A stretch of 60,000 nucleotides of DNA from Liolophura sinensis (Eukaryota > Mollusca > Polyplacophora > Chitonida > Chitonidae). Shown piece after piece: positions 10,724 to 25,700 of this stretch (its first letter is position 1; every line of letters starts with the position of its first letter). Both the position numbers and the translations under genes were made by a program. The stretch spans positions 500,501-560,500 of the forward strand of contig NW_027017953.1 in assembly GCF_032854445.1 (NCBI RefSeq), written 5' to 3'. The notes under the pieces were generated by a model. It made no database searches, was not told the DNA's origin, and worked only from the letters and a program-made list of their open reading frames with translations.

Positions 10724-13700
10724 GTAAGTATTGTGTTGCTAACGTTCCGAACGGTGTTCACACAACAACAACATCATTATCACGATTCGCTATGGAGAAA
10801 ATGATGTTTTGTGTTGAGTGTTTGTGTGTTTGAAGACATTGATAGAGAAGTTTACACTGTGTAGAACAATTAACAGAAATGACAACAACTGATGTAAAAT
10901 TTATGTCTTTACATAGAATATTTACATTTTAAATAGACTTACAACAGATATTGTACTAATAACGCCTATGGGTAACGGCATGTACTGCAGGTCTGCTTAG
11001 AAGTCACTTAGAATGGTTAAGAGTTTCCAAGCAACGTTAATCTCTAAATTACCCACCTTAATCACCAAATTACCCACCTTAATCACTAAATTGCCCACCT
11101 TATTCACTAATATTCAGGCGTGGAGGGAGAATGGTAAGAAGGAGAACAACTTGCATATGCAGTTAGCTATTGAGTCAACCAGACATACCCACTGTGCCTT
11201 CATACTCTGAATCGAACCACCCATGGCCACGCAGCCATCGATGTTCAATGATACAGTGCTTCAGAAAGCATTTCCAACCCAAGCTTAGCATGAACTAGCT
11301 GCCTTGAAAAGGATCCAATCACGCATACTTACTTTAAGTAAAAACGGTCAACTCGCAATTCTGCACAAAGATGTAGTAACGTCATATCTTAACTATTTTT
11401 TTTTTAAATGATTAAAATTTGCCCATTTGCCACGGTCATTTCGTAAAAATATCCAAACTTGGTCTTGTTTGAGTTCGATAAAATCACATTTCTGCAGAAC
11501 TAACATAATATTATAGTGTTCAAGGCCCCCATAAGCGTTGTTTTTAACAAGTTTGATTTTTGTTAACACTACATTCCATGTATTAATTCAAAATGCGCAG
11601 CTGGTTGACATATATGTAGGTTTGCTTGCATAGCTGACACACCTCTGTGAGCAAGCTTTATGTAACTAGGTGCTGAGTACTTTTCAACCCAGATGTCAAA
11701 AGTTGCTAGTCTTCAGGGCATATGTGCTGACCTGCCACAAGGCAGATGGTTAATCTCCTGTTAAACAGAGCTCGAGTCTACTATTGTATATCAAACATGT
11801 TGAAAACCCAGAATTACTCCTCTTCTTGCGTGGTTCAGAGTCTCTCCCTCTTTGTCTGCTGTATTCTTGCCTGGTAAATCAATTTGGAATAATATTTTAA
11901 TGAAGATTACAAATTCTTTGACACTTCAGTGGCAGGTTGTACGTAGCAAATACTGGTTAGTTGGGGCTATGCACTAGTCCTGCTTAACTCCCGAGAGGAA
12001 AATGTCTTACTTTCACCTGGCTCTGGCTAACCCTCCAGTATTCTTTGATGAGTCAAACCGACTCCCCCCATGTTTCACATTCAAATCTCCAGAATGGTAG
12101 GGCTGGTGTGACTTTTTGTTGAGAATTTGCTTTATATACCGCTGGATTACTGTTGAAAGAAACAGGCTAGTTTTGACATGAAATGTTTTCTATGTGTGTT
12201 CAGTATTATTTTGTTGAGTACTGATTTTGTGTGTTTCAGCTGGATGTGTACATGGATGAGTTGTTTATCACTCAAGCCTTCGCTCATTATGGAGAAGTTG
12301 TGTTCAATGTGAAGCTGATACGGAACAAACATAATGGGTAAGTATAACAGTTGAATACCAAGAAAATTCAAAACCATAGATAATGTTGAAATCTATGTCT
12401 TCTCGTAAAGATATGTTCTCAGAAACGTAAAGTATTGCTCAGTTAACGTAAACAAAATCAAGACCTCATGTTCAGTTTTCTGTCTTATCTTTCAGACAAT
12501 ATGCTGGCTATGGTTTTGTGGAATTCTCAGATGCTGATGCTGCCCAAAAAGCTATAAGCAAACTAAGCGGAAAGATCATCCCAAATTCGTCACCGGTAAG
12601 TTTGAGTGTAAATGTTGACAAAGCTTCACTGACCCAGAGCTTTGAGTGTAAATGTGGATGAAGCTTCACTCACCCAGGGCTTTGAGTATAAATGTTGACA
12701 AAGCTTCACTGACCCAGGGCTTTGAGTGTAAATGTTGACAAAAGCTTCACTGACCCAGGGTTTTGAGTGTAAATGTGGATAAAGCTTCACTGACCCAGGG
12801 CTTTGAGTGTAAATGTTGACAAAGCTTCACTGACCCAGAGCTTTGAGTGTAAATGTGGACGAAGCTTCACTGACCCAGGGCTTTGAGTATAAATGTTGAC
12901 AAAGCTTCACTGACCCAGGGCTTTGAGTGTAAATGTGGATAAAGCTTCACTGACCCAGGGCTTTGAGTGTAAATGTGGATAAAGCTTCACTGACCCAGGG
13001 CTTTGAATGTAAATGTGGATAAAGCTTCACTGACCCAGGGCTTTGAGTGTAAATGTGGATAAAGCTTCACTGACCCAGGGCTTTGAGTGTAAATGTTGAC
13101 AAAGCTTCACTGACCCAAGGCTTTGAGTGTAAATGTGGATAAAGCTTCATTGACCCAGGGCTTTGAGTGTAAATGTTGACAAGACTTCACTGACCCAGGG
13201 CTTTGAGTGTAAATGTGGATAAAGCTTCACTCACCCAGGGCTTTGAGTGTAAATGTTGACAAAACTTCACTGACCCAGGGCTTTGAGTGTAAATGTGGAT
13301 AAAGCTTCACTGACCCCGGGCTTTGAGTGTAAATGTTGACAAAGCTTCACTGACCCAGGGCTTTACTTCAGCATGGATGTGTATGGATATCTTTTTATGA
13401 ATTCCCATTAAAAGGTCACAAAAGTAATTTGTTCTGCCACTGTATCTGCAACTGGCAACTACAGACCGCGCGCCTGTGCATCTGAGCATGATTACACATC
13501 TGCAATGGTAATCCCACATGAAAACGTCATTGTGGCACACGTCTGAGGTGAGTGTAATCTAGTCAACTGTCCAGGTTAGGAATACGTATGAGAGCATGAA
13601 GTACTGCCGTTCCACACACATATAGGTCATTGCCCTATAACTGTCCAGGTTAGGAATATGTATGAGAGCATGAAGCACTGTCGCTCCACACACATATAGG

Positions 13701-16700
13701 TCATTGCCCTATCACTGTCCAGGTTAGGAATACGTAGACCTGAAGCACTGTCGCTCCACACACATATAGGTCATTGCCCTATCACTGTCCAGGTTAGGAA
13801 TACGTATGAGAGCATGAAGCACTGTCCCTCCACACACATACAGGTCATTGCCCTATAACTGTCCAGGTAAGGAATATGTATGAGAGCATGAAGCACTGTC
13901 GCTCCACACACATATAGGTCATTACCCTATCACTGTCCAGGTTAGGAATAGGTATGAGAGCATGAAGCACTGTCCCTCCACACACATACAGGTCATTGCC
14001 CTGTCACTGTCCAGGTTAGGAATACATAGACCTGAAGCACTGTCGCTCCACACACATACAGGTCATTGCCCTGTCACTGTCCAGGTTAGGAATACGTATG
14101 AGAGCATGAAACACTGTCGCTCCACACACATACAGGTCATTGCCCTATCACTGCCCAGGTTAGAAATACGTATGAGAGCATGAAGCACTGTCTCTCCACA
14201 CACATATAGGTCATTGCCCTATCACTGTTGAGGTTAGGAATACGTATGAGAGCATGAAGCACTGTCCCTCCACACACATATAGGTCATTGCCCTATCACT
14301 GTCCAGGTTAGGAATAGGTATGAGAGCATGAAGCACTGTCCCTCCACACACATATAGGTCATTGCCCTATCACTGTTCAGGCTAGGAATACGTATGAGAG
14401 CATGAAGCACTGTCTCTCCACACACATACAGGTCATTGCCCTATCACTGTCCAGGTTAGGAATAGGTATGAGAGCATGAAGCACTGTCCCGCCACACACA
14501 TATAGGTCATTGCCCTATCACTGTCCAGGTTAGGAATACGTAGACCTGAAGCACTGTCCCTCCACACACATACAGGTCATTGCCCTATCACTGTCCAGGC
14601 TAGGAATACATAGACCTGAAGCACTGTCGCTCCACACACATACAGGTCATTGCCCTATAACTGTCCAGGTTAGGAATAGGTATGAGAGCATGAAACACTG
14701 TCGCTCCACACACATACAGGTCATTGCCCTATAACTGTCCAGGTTAGGAATAGGTATGAGAGCATGAAGCACTGTCGCTCCACACACATACAGGTCATTG
14801 CCCTATCACTGTCCAGGTTAGGAATAGGTATGAGAGCATGAAACACTGTCCCTCCACACACATATAGGTCATTGCCCTATCACTGTCCAGGTTAGGAATA
14901 CGTAGACCTGAAGCACTGTCCCTCCACACACATATAGGTCATTGCCCTATCACTGTCCAGGTTAGGAATAGGTATGAGAGCATGAAGCACTGTCCCTCCA
15001 CACACATATAGGTCGTTGCCCTATCACTGTCCAGGTTAGGAATACGTAGACCTGAAGCACTGTCGCTCCACCCACATATAGGTCATTGCCCTATCACTGT
15101 TGAGGTTAGGAATAGGTATGAGAGCATGAAGCACTGTCACTCCACACACATACAGGTCATTGTCCTATCACTGTCCAAGTTAGGAATACGTAGACCTGAA
15201 GCACTGTCCCTCCACACACATACAGGTCATTGCCCTATCACTGTCCAGGTTAGGAATATGTATGAGAGCATGAAGCACTGTCCCTCCACACACATACAGG
15301 TCATTGCCCTATCACTGTCCAGGTTAGGAATAGGTATGAGAGCATGAAGCACTGTCGCTCCAAACACATATAGGTCATTGCCCTATCACTGTCCAGGCTA
15401 GGAATACGTAGACCTGAAGCACTGTCGCTCCACACACATATAGGTCATTGCCCTATCACTGTCCAGGTTAGGAATACGTAGACCTGAAGCACTGTTGCTC
15501 CACACACATATAGGTCATTGCCCTGTCACTGTCCAGGTTAGGAATACTTATGAGAGCATGAAACACTGTCCCTCCACACACATACAGGTCATTGCCCTAT
15601 CACTGTCCAGGCTAGGAATACGTATGAGAGCATGAAGCACTGTCCCTCCACACACATACAGGTCATTGCCCTATAACTGTCCAGGTTAGGAATAGGTATG
15701 AGAGCATGAAGCACTGTCGCTCCACACACATACAGGTCATTGCCCTGTCACTGTCCAGGTTAGGAATACGTATGAGAGCATGAAGCACTGTCGCTCCACA
15801 CACATACAGGTCATTGCCCTGTCACTGTCCAGGTTAGGAATAGGTATGAGAGCATGAAGCACTGTCGCTCCACACACATACAGGTCATTGCCCTGTCACT
15901 GTCCAGGTTAGGAATAGGTATGAGAGCATGAAGCACTGTCCCTCCACACACATACAGGTCATTGCCCTGTCACTGTCCAGGTTAGGAATAGGTATGAGAG
16001 CATGAAGCACTGTCGCTCCACACACATATAGGTCATTGCCCTATCACTGTCCAGGCTAGGAATACGTATGAGAGCATGAAGCACTGTCCCTCCACACACG
16101 TATAGATCATTGCCCTATCACTGTCCAGGTTAGGAATAGGTAGACCTGAAGCACTGTCGCTCCACACACATACAGGTCATTGCCCTATAACTGTCCAGGT
16201 TAGGAATAGGTATGAGAGCATGAAGCACTGTCGCTCCACACACATATAGGTCATTGCCCTGTCACTGTCCAGGCTAGGAATAGGTATGAGAGCATGAAGC
16301 ACTGTCCCGCCACACACATACAGGTCATTGCCCTGTCACTGTCCAGGCTAGGAATATGTATGAGAGCATAAAGCACTGTCCCGCCACACACATATAGGTC
16401 ATTGCCCTATCACTGTCCAGGTTAGGAATACTTATGAGAGCATGAAGCACTGTCCCGCCACACACATATAGGTCATTGCCCTATCACTGTCCAGGTTAGG
16501 AATACGTAGACCTGAAGCACTGTCGCTCCACACACATACAGGTCATTGCCCTATAACTGTCCAGGTTAGGAATACGTATGAGAGCATGAAGCACTGTCGC
16601 TCCACACACATATAGGTCATTGCCCTATCACTGTCCAGGTTAGGAATAGGTATGAGAGCATGAAGCACTGTCCCTCCACACACATACAGGTCATTGCCCT

Positions 16701-19700
16701 GTCACTGTCCAGGCTAGGAATAGGTATGAGAGCATGAAGCACTGTCCCTCCACACACATACAGGTCATTGCCCTATCACTGTCCAGGCTAGGAATAGGTA
16801 TGAGAGCATGAAGCACTGTCGCTCCACACACATATAGGTCATTGCCCTGTCACTGTCCAGGCTAGGAATACATATGAGAGCATGAAGCACTGTCCCTCCA
16901 CACACATATAGGTCATTGCCCTATCACTGTCCAGGTTGGGAATAGGTATGAGAGCATGAAGCACTGTCCCTCCACACACATATAGGTCATTGCCCTATCA
17001 CTGTCCAGGTTAGGAATACGTAGACCTGAAGCACTGTCACTCCACACACATATAGGTCATTGCCCTATCACTGTCCAGGTTAGGAATACATAGACCTGAA
17101 GCACTGTCACTCCACACACATATAGGTCATTGCCCTATCACTGTCCAGGTTAGGAATAGGTATGAGAGCATGAAGCACTGTCCCTCCACACACATATAGG
17201 TCATTGCCCTATCACTGTCCAGGTTAGGAATACGTAGACCTGAAGCACTGTCACTCCACACACATATAGGTCATTGCTCTATCACTGTCCAGGTTAGGAA
17301 TAGGTATGAGAGCATGAAGCACTGTCCCTCCACACACATATAGGTCATTGCCCTATCACTGTCCAGGTTAGGAATAGGTATGAGAGCATGAAACGCTGTC
17401 CCTCCACACACATACAGGTCATTGCCCTATCACTGTCCAGGTTAGGAATAGGTATGAGAGCATGAAACGCTGTCCCTCCACACACATACAGGTCATTGCC
17501 CTATCACTGTCCAGGTTAGGAATACGTATGAGAGCATGAAGCACTGTCGCTCCACACACATATAGGTCATTGCCCTATCACTGTCCAGGTTAGGAATAGG
17601 TATGAGAGCATGAAGCACTGTCCCTCCACACACATATAGGTCATTGCCCTATCACTGTCCAGGCTAGGAATACGTATGAGAGCATGAAGCACTGTCGCTC
17701 CACACACATATAGGTCATTGCCCTATCACTGTCCAGGTTAGGAATACGTATGAGAGCATGAAGCACTGTCGCTCCACACACATACAGGTCATTGCCCTAT
17801 CACTGTCCAGGCTAGGAATACGTATGAGAGCATGAAGCACTGTCCCTCCACACACATACAGGTCATTGCCCTATCACTGTCCAGGTTAGGAATAGGTATG
17901 AGAGCATGAAGCACTGTCCCTCCACACACATATAGGTCATTGCCCTATCACTGTCCAGGCTAGGAATACGTATGAGAGCATGAAGCACTGTCGCTCCACA
18001 CACATATAGGTCATTGCCCTATCACTGTTGAGGTTAGGAATACGTATGAGAGCATGAAGCACTGTCACTCCACACACATATAGGTCATTGCCCTGTCACT
18101 GTCCAGGTTAGGAATACGTATGAGAGCATGAAGCACTGTCTCTCCACACACATATAGGTCATTGCCCTATCACTGTCCAGGCTAGGAATACTTATGAGAG
18201 CATGAAGCACTGTCGCTCCACACACATATAGGTCATTGCCCTATCACTGTCCAGGCTAGGAATACGTATGAGAGCATGAAGCACTGTCCCTCCACACACG
18301 TATAGGTCATTGCCCTATCACTGTCCAGGTTAGGAATAGGTATGAGAGCATGAAGCACTGTCCCTCCACACACATATAGGTCATTGCCCTGTCACTGTCC
18401 AGGTTAGGAATACGTAGACCTGAAGCACTGTCCCTCCACACACATACAGGTCATTGCCCTATCACTGTCCAGGTTAGGAATACGTATGAGAGCATGAAGC
18501 ACTGTCGCTCCACACACATATAGGTCATTGCCCTATCACTGTCCAGGTTAGGAATACGTAGACCTGAAGCACTGTCGCTCCACACACATACAGGTCATTG
18601 CCCTATCACTGTCCAGGTTAGGAATACGTATGAGAGCATGAAACACTGTCGCTCCACACACATACAGGTCATTGCCCTATCACTGTCCAAGTTAGGAATA
18701 CGTAGACCTGAAGCACTGTCGCTTCACACACATATAGGTCATTGCCCTATCACTGTCCAGGTTGGGAATAGGTATGAGAGCATGAAGCACTGTCGCTCCA
18801 CACACATACAGGTCATTGCCCTATCACTGTCCAGGTTGGGAATAGGTATGAGAGCATGAAGCACTGTCGCTCCACACACATATAGGTCATTGCCTTATCA
18901 CTGTCCAGGCTAGGAATAGGTATGAGGGCATGAAGCACTGTTGCTCCACACACATATAGGTCATTGCCCTATCACTGTCCAGGTTAGGAATACGTAGTCA
19001 GTAATCCAAGGGGACACACACATATAATCAGCGGTCACTCAGTATCAGGCCTGTATGCGACTAGCATAAACACACAGTCAGCAGGAGCAGTGCTTCCTTG
19101 CGCCAGAGAATTGACATTCACCACCCAGGTAATAATCCTCAAGTTTCTGCAACGCTACACTATCTGAAGATGGCCTACATCTCTAGTAAGTCCAGGGAAT
19201 ATATAGTACACATGATACCTACCATTCCAGAGTCTGGCTTCGAGTGTCAAAACCGCCAATCTGCCCTCTATTTATACTGTTCACAAGGATTGTGCTATTT
19301 TACACACTGCTGTCTTAGCCAATAGTTTCTAACTGTTTGGTTAGAAACTATTTAACTAACTTTTCAAGCCTCCCAGGTCTGTAACACGGAACTACGGTGT
19401 CTGTCGGCAACACTCCGCCGCTCGAGGTTTAGGGACACAGGGGGGAAATGTTCACTGTGACGGATGTGTCAAGGACGTCCAGTATATGTATATATAATAT
19501 ATGGCAGTGGTGCTGTAGATGTATATTATAAGAATGAGGCAACACAGTATCCTGTGATTATTCTCAGAACAACATTTTTAAAGAGTAGTTTACAGACTTT
19601 GTTTTAAGTAATTTGGATTATTTTATGTAATGTATGTCAAAATCTGGCTTTCTGTATTTACACAATATATTAAAGTCTGACATGGTAACGTAATCCTGTA

Positions 19701-22700
19701 GGAAAGAAATGTGTATAAATGTGTGCTGATATGTGTACAGATATGTTTACTGATGTGTGTACCAATGTGTGTCCCGATATGTGTACTGATGGTTGTTGTT
19801 TTTCAGCCAAAACGCTTCAAACTGAACAATGCAAGTCACAGCAAGGATCACATGTAAGTCAGAACTTTGTAATGCTCTTCGTATTTAGATGGTTGCCTGT
19901 TACAGATGAAACTGCTAAATTTTAAAACTGACCTTTATTCATTGGTTTCGAGTTCTTCAAATTTAGAATATCCAGTCTTTTCATATGAGTAGATTATCAG
20001 TTTGCTTATGTCTTGGTGTTCACAACATGTCACTACTGTCATAAGGAGGGACCTATTGGGGTGGGACGTGGTGCCAATGTCTTACCATGGTCGTTAAGCT
20101 GCCTTAACATGGAGAAATATGATGAATTGACTTCTGGAATTTGTTAGATCAGACCATGTGGGTGAGATATAGAGCCAGCAGAGTAACACGTGTCCTTTTT
20201 GTGTTTGACTAATCCAATTTGCCAAGTTTATTGGACAAACCAAACTGTGAACATTGTATTTTGAAGGTGAACTCTGATCATTACTGGTGACATTTGTGGA
20301 GAGTTGTGTCCCCTTGAACAGAGTGACTTGGGGTTTTCAGGTGATAGTTCTGCTTCTTAATAGAGCAGATGTTAATGAAAACAGTTTCTCATATATTGTT
20401 TGCTGTTTGTGAAGATAAACTTCTGTAGGCTTTTAAATTGTTCTTAGATATGGTACATGTATTGAGCATGGAACAATTGAAGAAAAAAATACTCCAATAT
20501 CGCATGTGACAAGTAAATTAAGATGCAGCCTGAATTACTATTCATACATTCCAATGTCTGAAGAAATGATAGTCAGTTGTGGGGTCAGGAACCTGATTTA
20601 TGTCTTTTTAGTCCTTTCATGCTCGGCCATTCCATCAGCCTGTTACCATTTAAGGGTTTTTTTAGACAGTTCCATGAAATTCTTTAAAAACAGAAACAGT
20701 AGCAGAGCTTCCACTGGTGCTCGCCATTGTCATTAGTGAGGCAGCACTGTGTATGACAGGAACACAGCACCATATGTATGATAGTGGGGCAGCACCTGTG
20801 TATAATAGTGAGGCAGCACGTGTATGCTAGTGAGACAGCACCTTGTGTATAATAGTGAGGCAGCACCTTGTGTATGACAGCAAGGCATCACCATATGTAT
20901 GATAGTGAGACAACGTAGTATGTATTAAAGTGAGGCAGAATCTTGTGTATGATAGTGAGGCAGCACTGTGTACAATAGTGAGGCAGCACCATGTGTACGA
21001 TAGTGAGGCAGCACCATGTGTATGATAGTGAGGCAGCATCATGTGTATGATAGACACCACTGTGTATGATTGTCAGACAGCACCTTGTGTATGACAGAGG
21101 CAGCACCTTGTGTATGATAGTGAGGCAGCACTGTGTACAATAGTGAGGCAGCACCATGTGTACGATAGTGAGGCAGCACCATGTGTATGATAGTGAGGCA
21201 GCATCATGTGTATGATAGACACCACTGTGTATGATTGTCAGACAGCACCTTGTGTATGACAGTGAGGCAGCACCTTGTGTATGATAATGAGGCAGCACCT
21301 TGTGTGTGATAGCAAGGCAGCACCATGTGTATGACACTGAGGCAGTACCTTGTGTATGATAGTGAGGCAGCACCATATGTATGACATTGAGGCAGCACCA
21401 CATTTAGGATAGGCAGCCCTGTGTGTATAATAGTGAGACAGCACGTTGTGTATGATAGTAACGAGGCAGCATTATACATATCGCAGCACTACATTTTAGG
21501 AAACATACTGTTCTAATCTGAATATGCCATTGTAACACAACAATGGTGTTAACTATAAAAAAATAATATTAATAATAATAGCAAAACCTCATTTTGCCTT
21601 TCAATAATCTCAAGAACATTAGGGAAAATGATTGTCTGAAATTTTATTAGTGAATTGCCATGTGAAACATGCCTTGATGATACCATATGGTTGTCATAAT
21701 GATGTTTTTTTTAAACAAATACTGCATAAGCCCTGACAATCCAGAATATTGGAGTGATTATTGATCCTTTCCAGCTGGGATTATAATCTGGTGCTCAGCT
21801 CACAGGCAGTCCATTTGTAAGTGGTCGTCATAAAGAGTGAAATTGAATCTGAAATGATAAGTACCATAGTACTTATGATAGCCGCATAAGTACCAAATCG
21901 ATAGTGTGCCTAAAAATGATTGAAAATGGTGGAAATGGGCTTTGTGCTATAATCAGTTGGTAAGTTTAATTAGGGATACAGCTGTGCACAACATTGCTGG
22001 GTCAATACATCGGCAAGTGTAGTGGTGTACATGTAGCTGTGTGTGATGGTAATGTGTAAATAAGGTAGATCAGCTGTGAGATAACAGCGATGCTCCCACG
22101 GCCTGTACTCACTCTTATAAAGCCAGTTACATGTCTGTCACAGCACAATTGTCCCCTTACATGTCTGTCACAGAGGACTATTCCCTTAGTGATTGATAGT
22201 TAATATGGAGGAAGAGCGACAGGCAGACAGAACAGCCGAGAAAAGTGAAAATTGTGCGGCTGAAAAAAAGAGTGAGCGCGTGTCTGAAAGAAAAGTAGAT
22301 CGTTCTGGAGAAAAAAGGATGGAGAGAGTCAGTGATAAGAAATGTGATCGTAGAAGCGAGAGGAAGAGTGACCGTGATGGAGAGAGGCGGAGCTCTGATG
22401 CATACAACACATATCTCTCTTGGTGGTACAAATCTTGTCATCGTTACAGGCCAGAGTTCTCCCTCTTTGTGGGCGACCTATCCGAGGACGTGGACAACTA
22501 CATGTTGTATGATGCCTTTGCCAAGCGCTATAGATCCTGTCGTGCAGCTAAAGGTAAACCTCCTTCTTCACATGCTGCTCTCTGCATGTTTAGTTTTTCT
22601 TCATTTTTTATTGCCTTGCCTGCACAAACTACAGGCATAGCTTATATCATATCCTGAGTGTCTGTGTTGTGATCTACTAACAGCTGTAGCAATGTTAAGG

Positions 22701-25700
22701 TGATGCCACATCTACTGAAGTCAATGCTCTGTGTGCCAAATACACAAATTCACATCATAGCCTCTTCCCTATTGGAATCAGTGTTAAATTTATTTCTTTG
22801 AGTGGTGTTTTATGCTGTATACACGACCATCCACAGGTTGCTGACAGACCTTACCACATATGGCAGTAGAGGAAGCCAGCGTGAGTTAGACATGAACTCA
22901 CAGCAACAAGTCAGTGTTAAAGGATACATGGAACACTTCTTTTTTGTTTTTCTTAGTACAGATTATATGATGTGGTCTAGCCTGTAAAAAAGAAGTACAA
23001 AAAAGCTCCTCTGCTTTCTTCATGGTGTGTAAAACTAGATTTGAACTACACTTTTCCTTAGGCATCAGCGGTCAGCCCAGAAATGAAGTAGCCTGCCATG
23101 GTGATGTGTGTGGTGGTGGTTGTGAAAACAACTCAGTCATGGGGAAGAACCCCAATTGGGGTGCTAAGATGGTCCCGCACAGTATGTTCATCAGTGACAC
23201 CATTTCCCAATATTTCTGCTCACTGATGGAAAATGTGCATAAAATATAGGGACTATTAAGAAATATAAAATGTCTCAAAGATGATTTCCTTGATGTGCTA
23301 TGTGCATAATATTTACCATAAATTACAAAATTCATAATTAGTCTCTTGTGTATTAGAATCAGTCTTGTGGCAGATCTTGTTTTAGGGTCGGGTCTCAATA
23401 AGTACTCAATAATTTACTGTACTAAATTTTGCATATACCTGAAGCACAATCACACCAGCAGGATGATATGTTATTGATGTACTTCATGTGTTAATTATCA
23501 CCAAGTTTGTGCATTAATTTTTTGTTAAGGCACATGTAAATGTGAAAGTTATGAAGCAGTATAGAGTTCTGCATCCATGTGTCTCATGATAGCAAGCTCT
23601 TTGCTAGCCTTTCTTCAAAATCTGTGTCTATTTATTTCATTTATGTTTTACACCATACTTAAAAATATTTCAATTATACAACAGCGACCAGCATTATGGT
23701 GGAGGGAAACCCACGACCATCTGCAGGTTGGTGACAAAAAATGTACCTTCCCACATATGATCAGTGAGAAGCCAGCATGAACTGGACAGGCCGACAAACT
23801 GCATTGGTAAGAGGCTGTTGGGTCATTGTGCTGCCAGCAGCCCGATTAAACAGCCTTGCCCACAAACAGCCTACATGTATGCCTATTTATACCTAATATA
23901 TTATTGTAATGACTTTTCATTTAAATTTCTTTTTTCTTCTATGCGCTGTTGTTGACATTTTTTTTATGAAGTAAAACATGTAGTTTATGTCTTTGTTTTT
24001 TTTTTGGTGGGTGGTGGCATTGGGGGGTTGTCAACAGTGTTGACAGTTGTGTATGACAGTGCTCTGGTTTCTGTTTTGACAGCTGTATGTGACAGTGCTC
24101 TGGTTTCTGTGTTGATAGCTGTGTGTGACAGTGCTCAGATTTCTTTGTTGAAAGCTGTGTCTGACAGTGCTCTGGTTCTGTGTTAACAGTTCTGGATGAC
24201 ACTGCTCTGGTTTCTGTTTTGACAGTGCTTTGGTTCTGTGTTGACAGTTTTGGATGGCAATGCTCTGATTTCTGTGTTGACAATTGTGTGTGACAGTGCT
24301 CAGGTTTCTGTGTTGAAGCTGTATATGACAGTGCTCTGGTTTCTGTGTTGACATTTGTGGATGACAGTACTCTGTGTTGACAGTTGTGTATGATGATGCT
24401 CTGTTTCTGTGTTGACAGCTGTGTATGAGAGTGCTCTGGTTTCTGTGTTGACAGCTGTGTATGAGAGTGCTCTGGTTTCTGTGTTGAGAGTTGTTCATTA
24501 TGGTGCTCTGATTTCTGTGTTGACAGTTGTGTATGGCAGTGCTCTGATTTCTGTGTTGACATTTGTGGACGACAGTGCTCCAGTTTCTGTGTTTGACAGT
24601 TGTGTATGACAGTGAACTGATTTCTTTATTGACAGTTTTGTATGACCGTGCTCTGGTTTCTTTGTTGACAGTTGTGTGTGACGATGCTCTGGTTTGTGTG
24701 TTGACAGTTGTGTATGACAGTGCCCTGATTTCTGTGTTAACAGTTGTGTATGAGAGTGCTCTGATTTCTGTGTTGACAGTTTTGTATGACAGTACTCTAA
24801 TTTCTGTGTTGACAGTTGTGTATGACAACACTGGTAAACACAAGGGCTATGGATTTGTGAGGTTCTCAGAGGAGCATGACCTTCACAGAGCCGTGAAGGA
24901 GATGCAGCACATGACAGGAATTGGACGCAACCCTATCAGAGTCGGTCCTGCGCTGCACAAAAAGTGAGTCTGTCTCAGTTAAGTTTTTATTGAGTCCCAA
25001 ATATTGACGTATGAATACTGCAGTTTAAATTAAAGCCATTGCATAGTAAGTTCCTGCCTCAGTTATGGCTTGGGGTTAGTGCCTGGAGCTATGGGTTGAA
25101 TCTCGAGTCAAGTCTGAGACTTGCACATTTGAGTCGTCATACTTCGTCACACGTCACTCGGCAGAAGAAGATAGGCCAAGGAGTGTCCATGTACTCTAAC
25201 TGGGTGGTATCTGTCTGGTGTTGGCATGAATACCAGGCTGTCTGTTCGTGTTCTTCTGATGGGTGGAGAGTTTGTCTGGTGTTTCGTTCCAGTTAGGTAG
25301 CGCTAGAACTGTCACCAGGCTGCCAGTCCGTGTATGGCATACCATACTGTCTGAAAGGCATACCATTCCAGTGAGGCAGCACTAGCACTGTGTTTGTTCA
25401 TGTACTGTTTACAGGGTGAAGAGTTTGTCTGGTGTCTCAAGCCTACCATTCCAGTGAGGCAGCACTAGAACAGTGTCAGCATTGACACCAGGCTCTTTGT
25501 ATACTGTGACTGGGTGGTGTGTGGTGTCTCAGGCATACCATTCCAGTGAGGCGTCACTAGAACTGTGTTGGCATATGTCATATGTACACGAGCCCATATG
25601 TCAGTGTACTGTGACTGGGTAAATTTCCATATCTGTCCGGTATCTTAAGCATACCATTCCAGTGAGGCAGCACTAGAACTGTGTCAGCTTCGCCATTTGT

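Larger units (their letters stand above)
22554..24020 (+). other. 5' part of TRNAU1AP intron 5
   Basis: Unique intron sequence apart from the two DR1 copies, ending in a T-run (23994-24005) at the edge of the 36-bp array. Confidence 0.6.

Noticed and set aside
24031-24843. Minus-strand 270-codon frame
   Set aside because: Antisense of the 36-bp acceptor array and part of exon 6.
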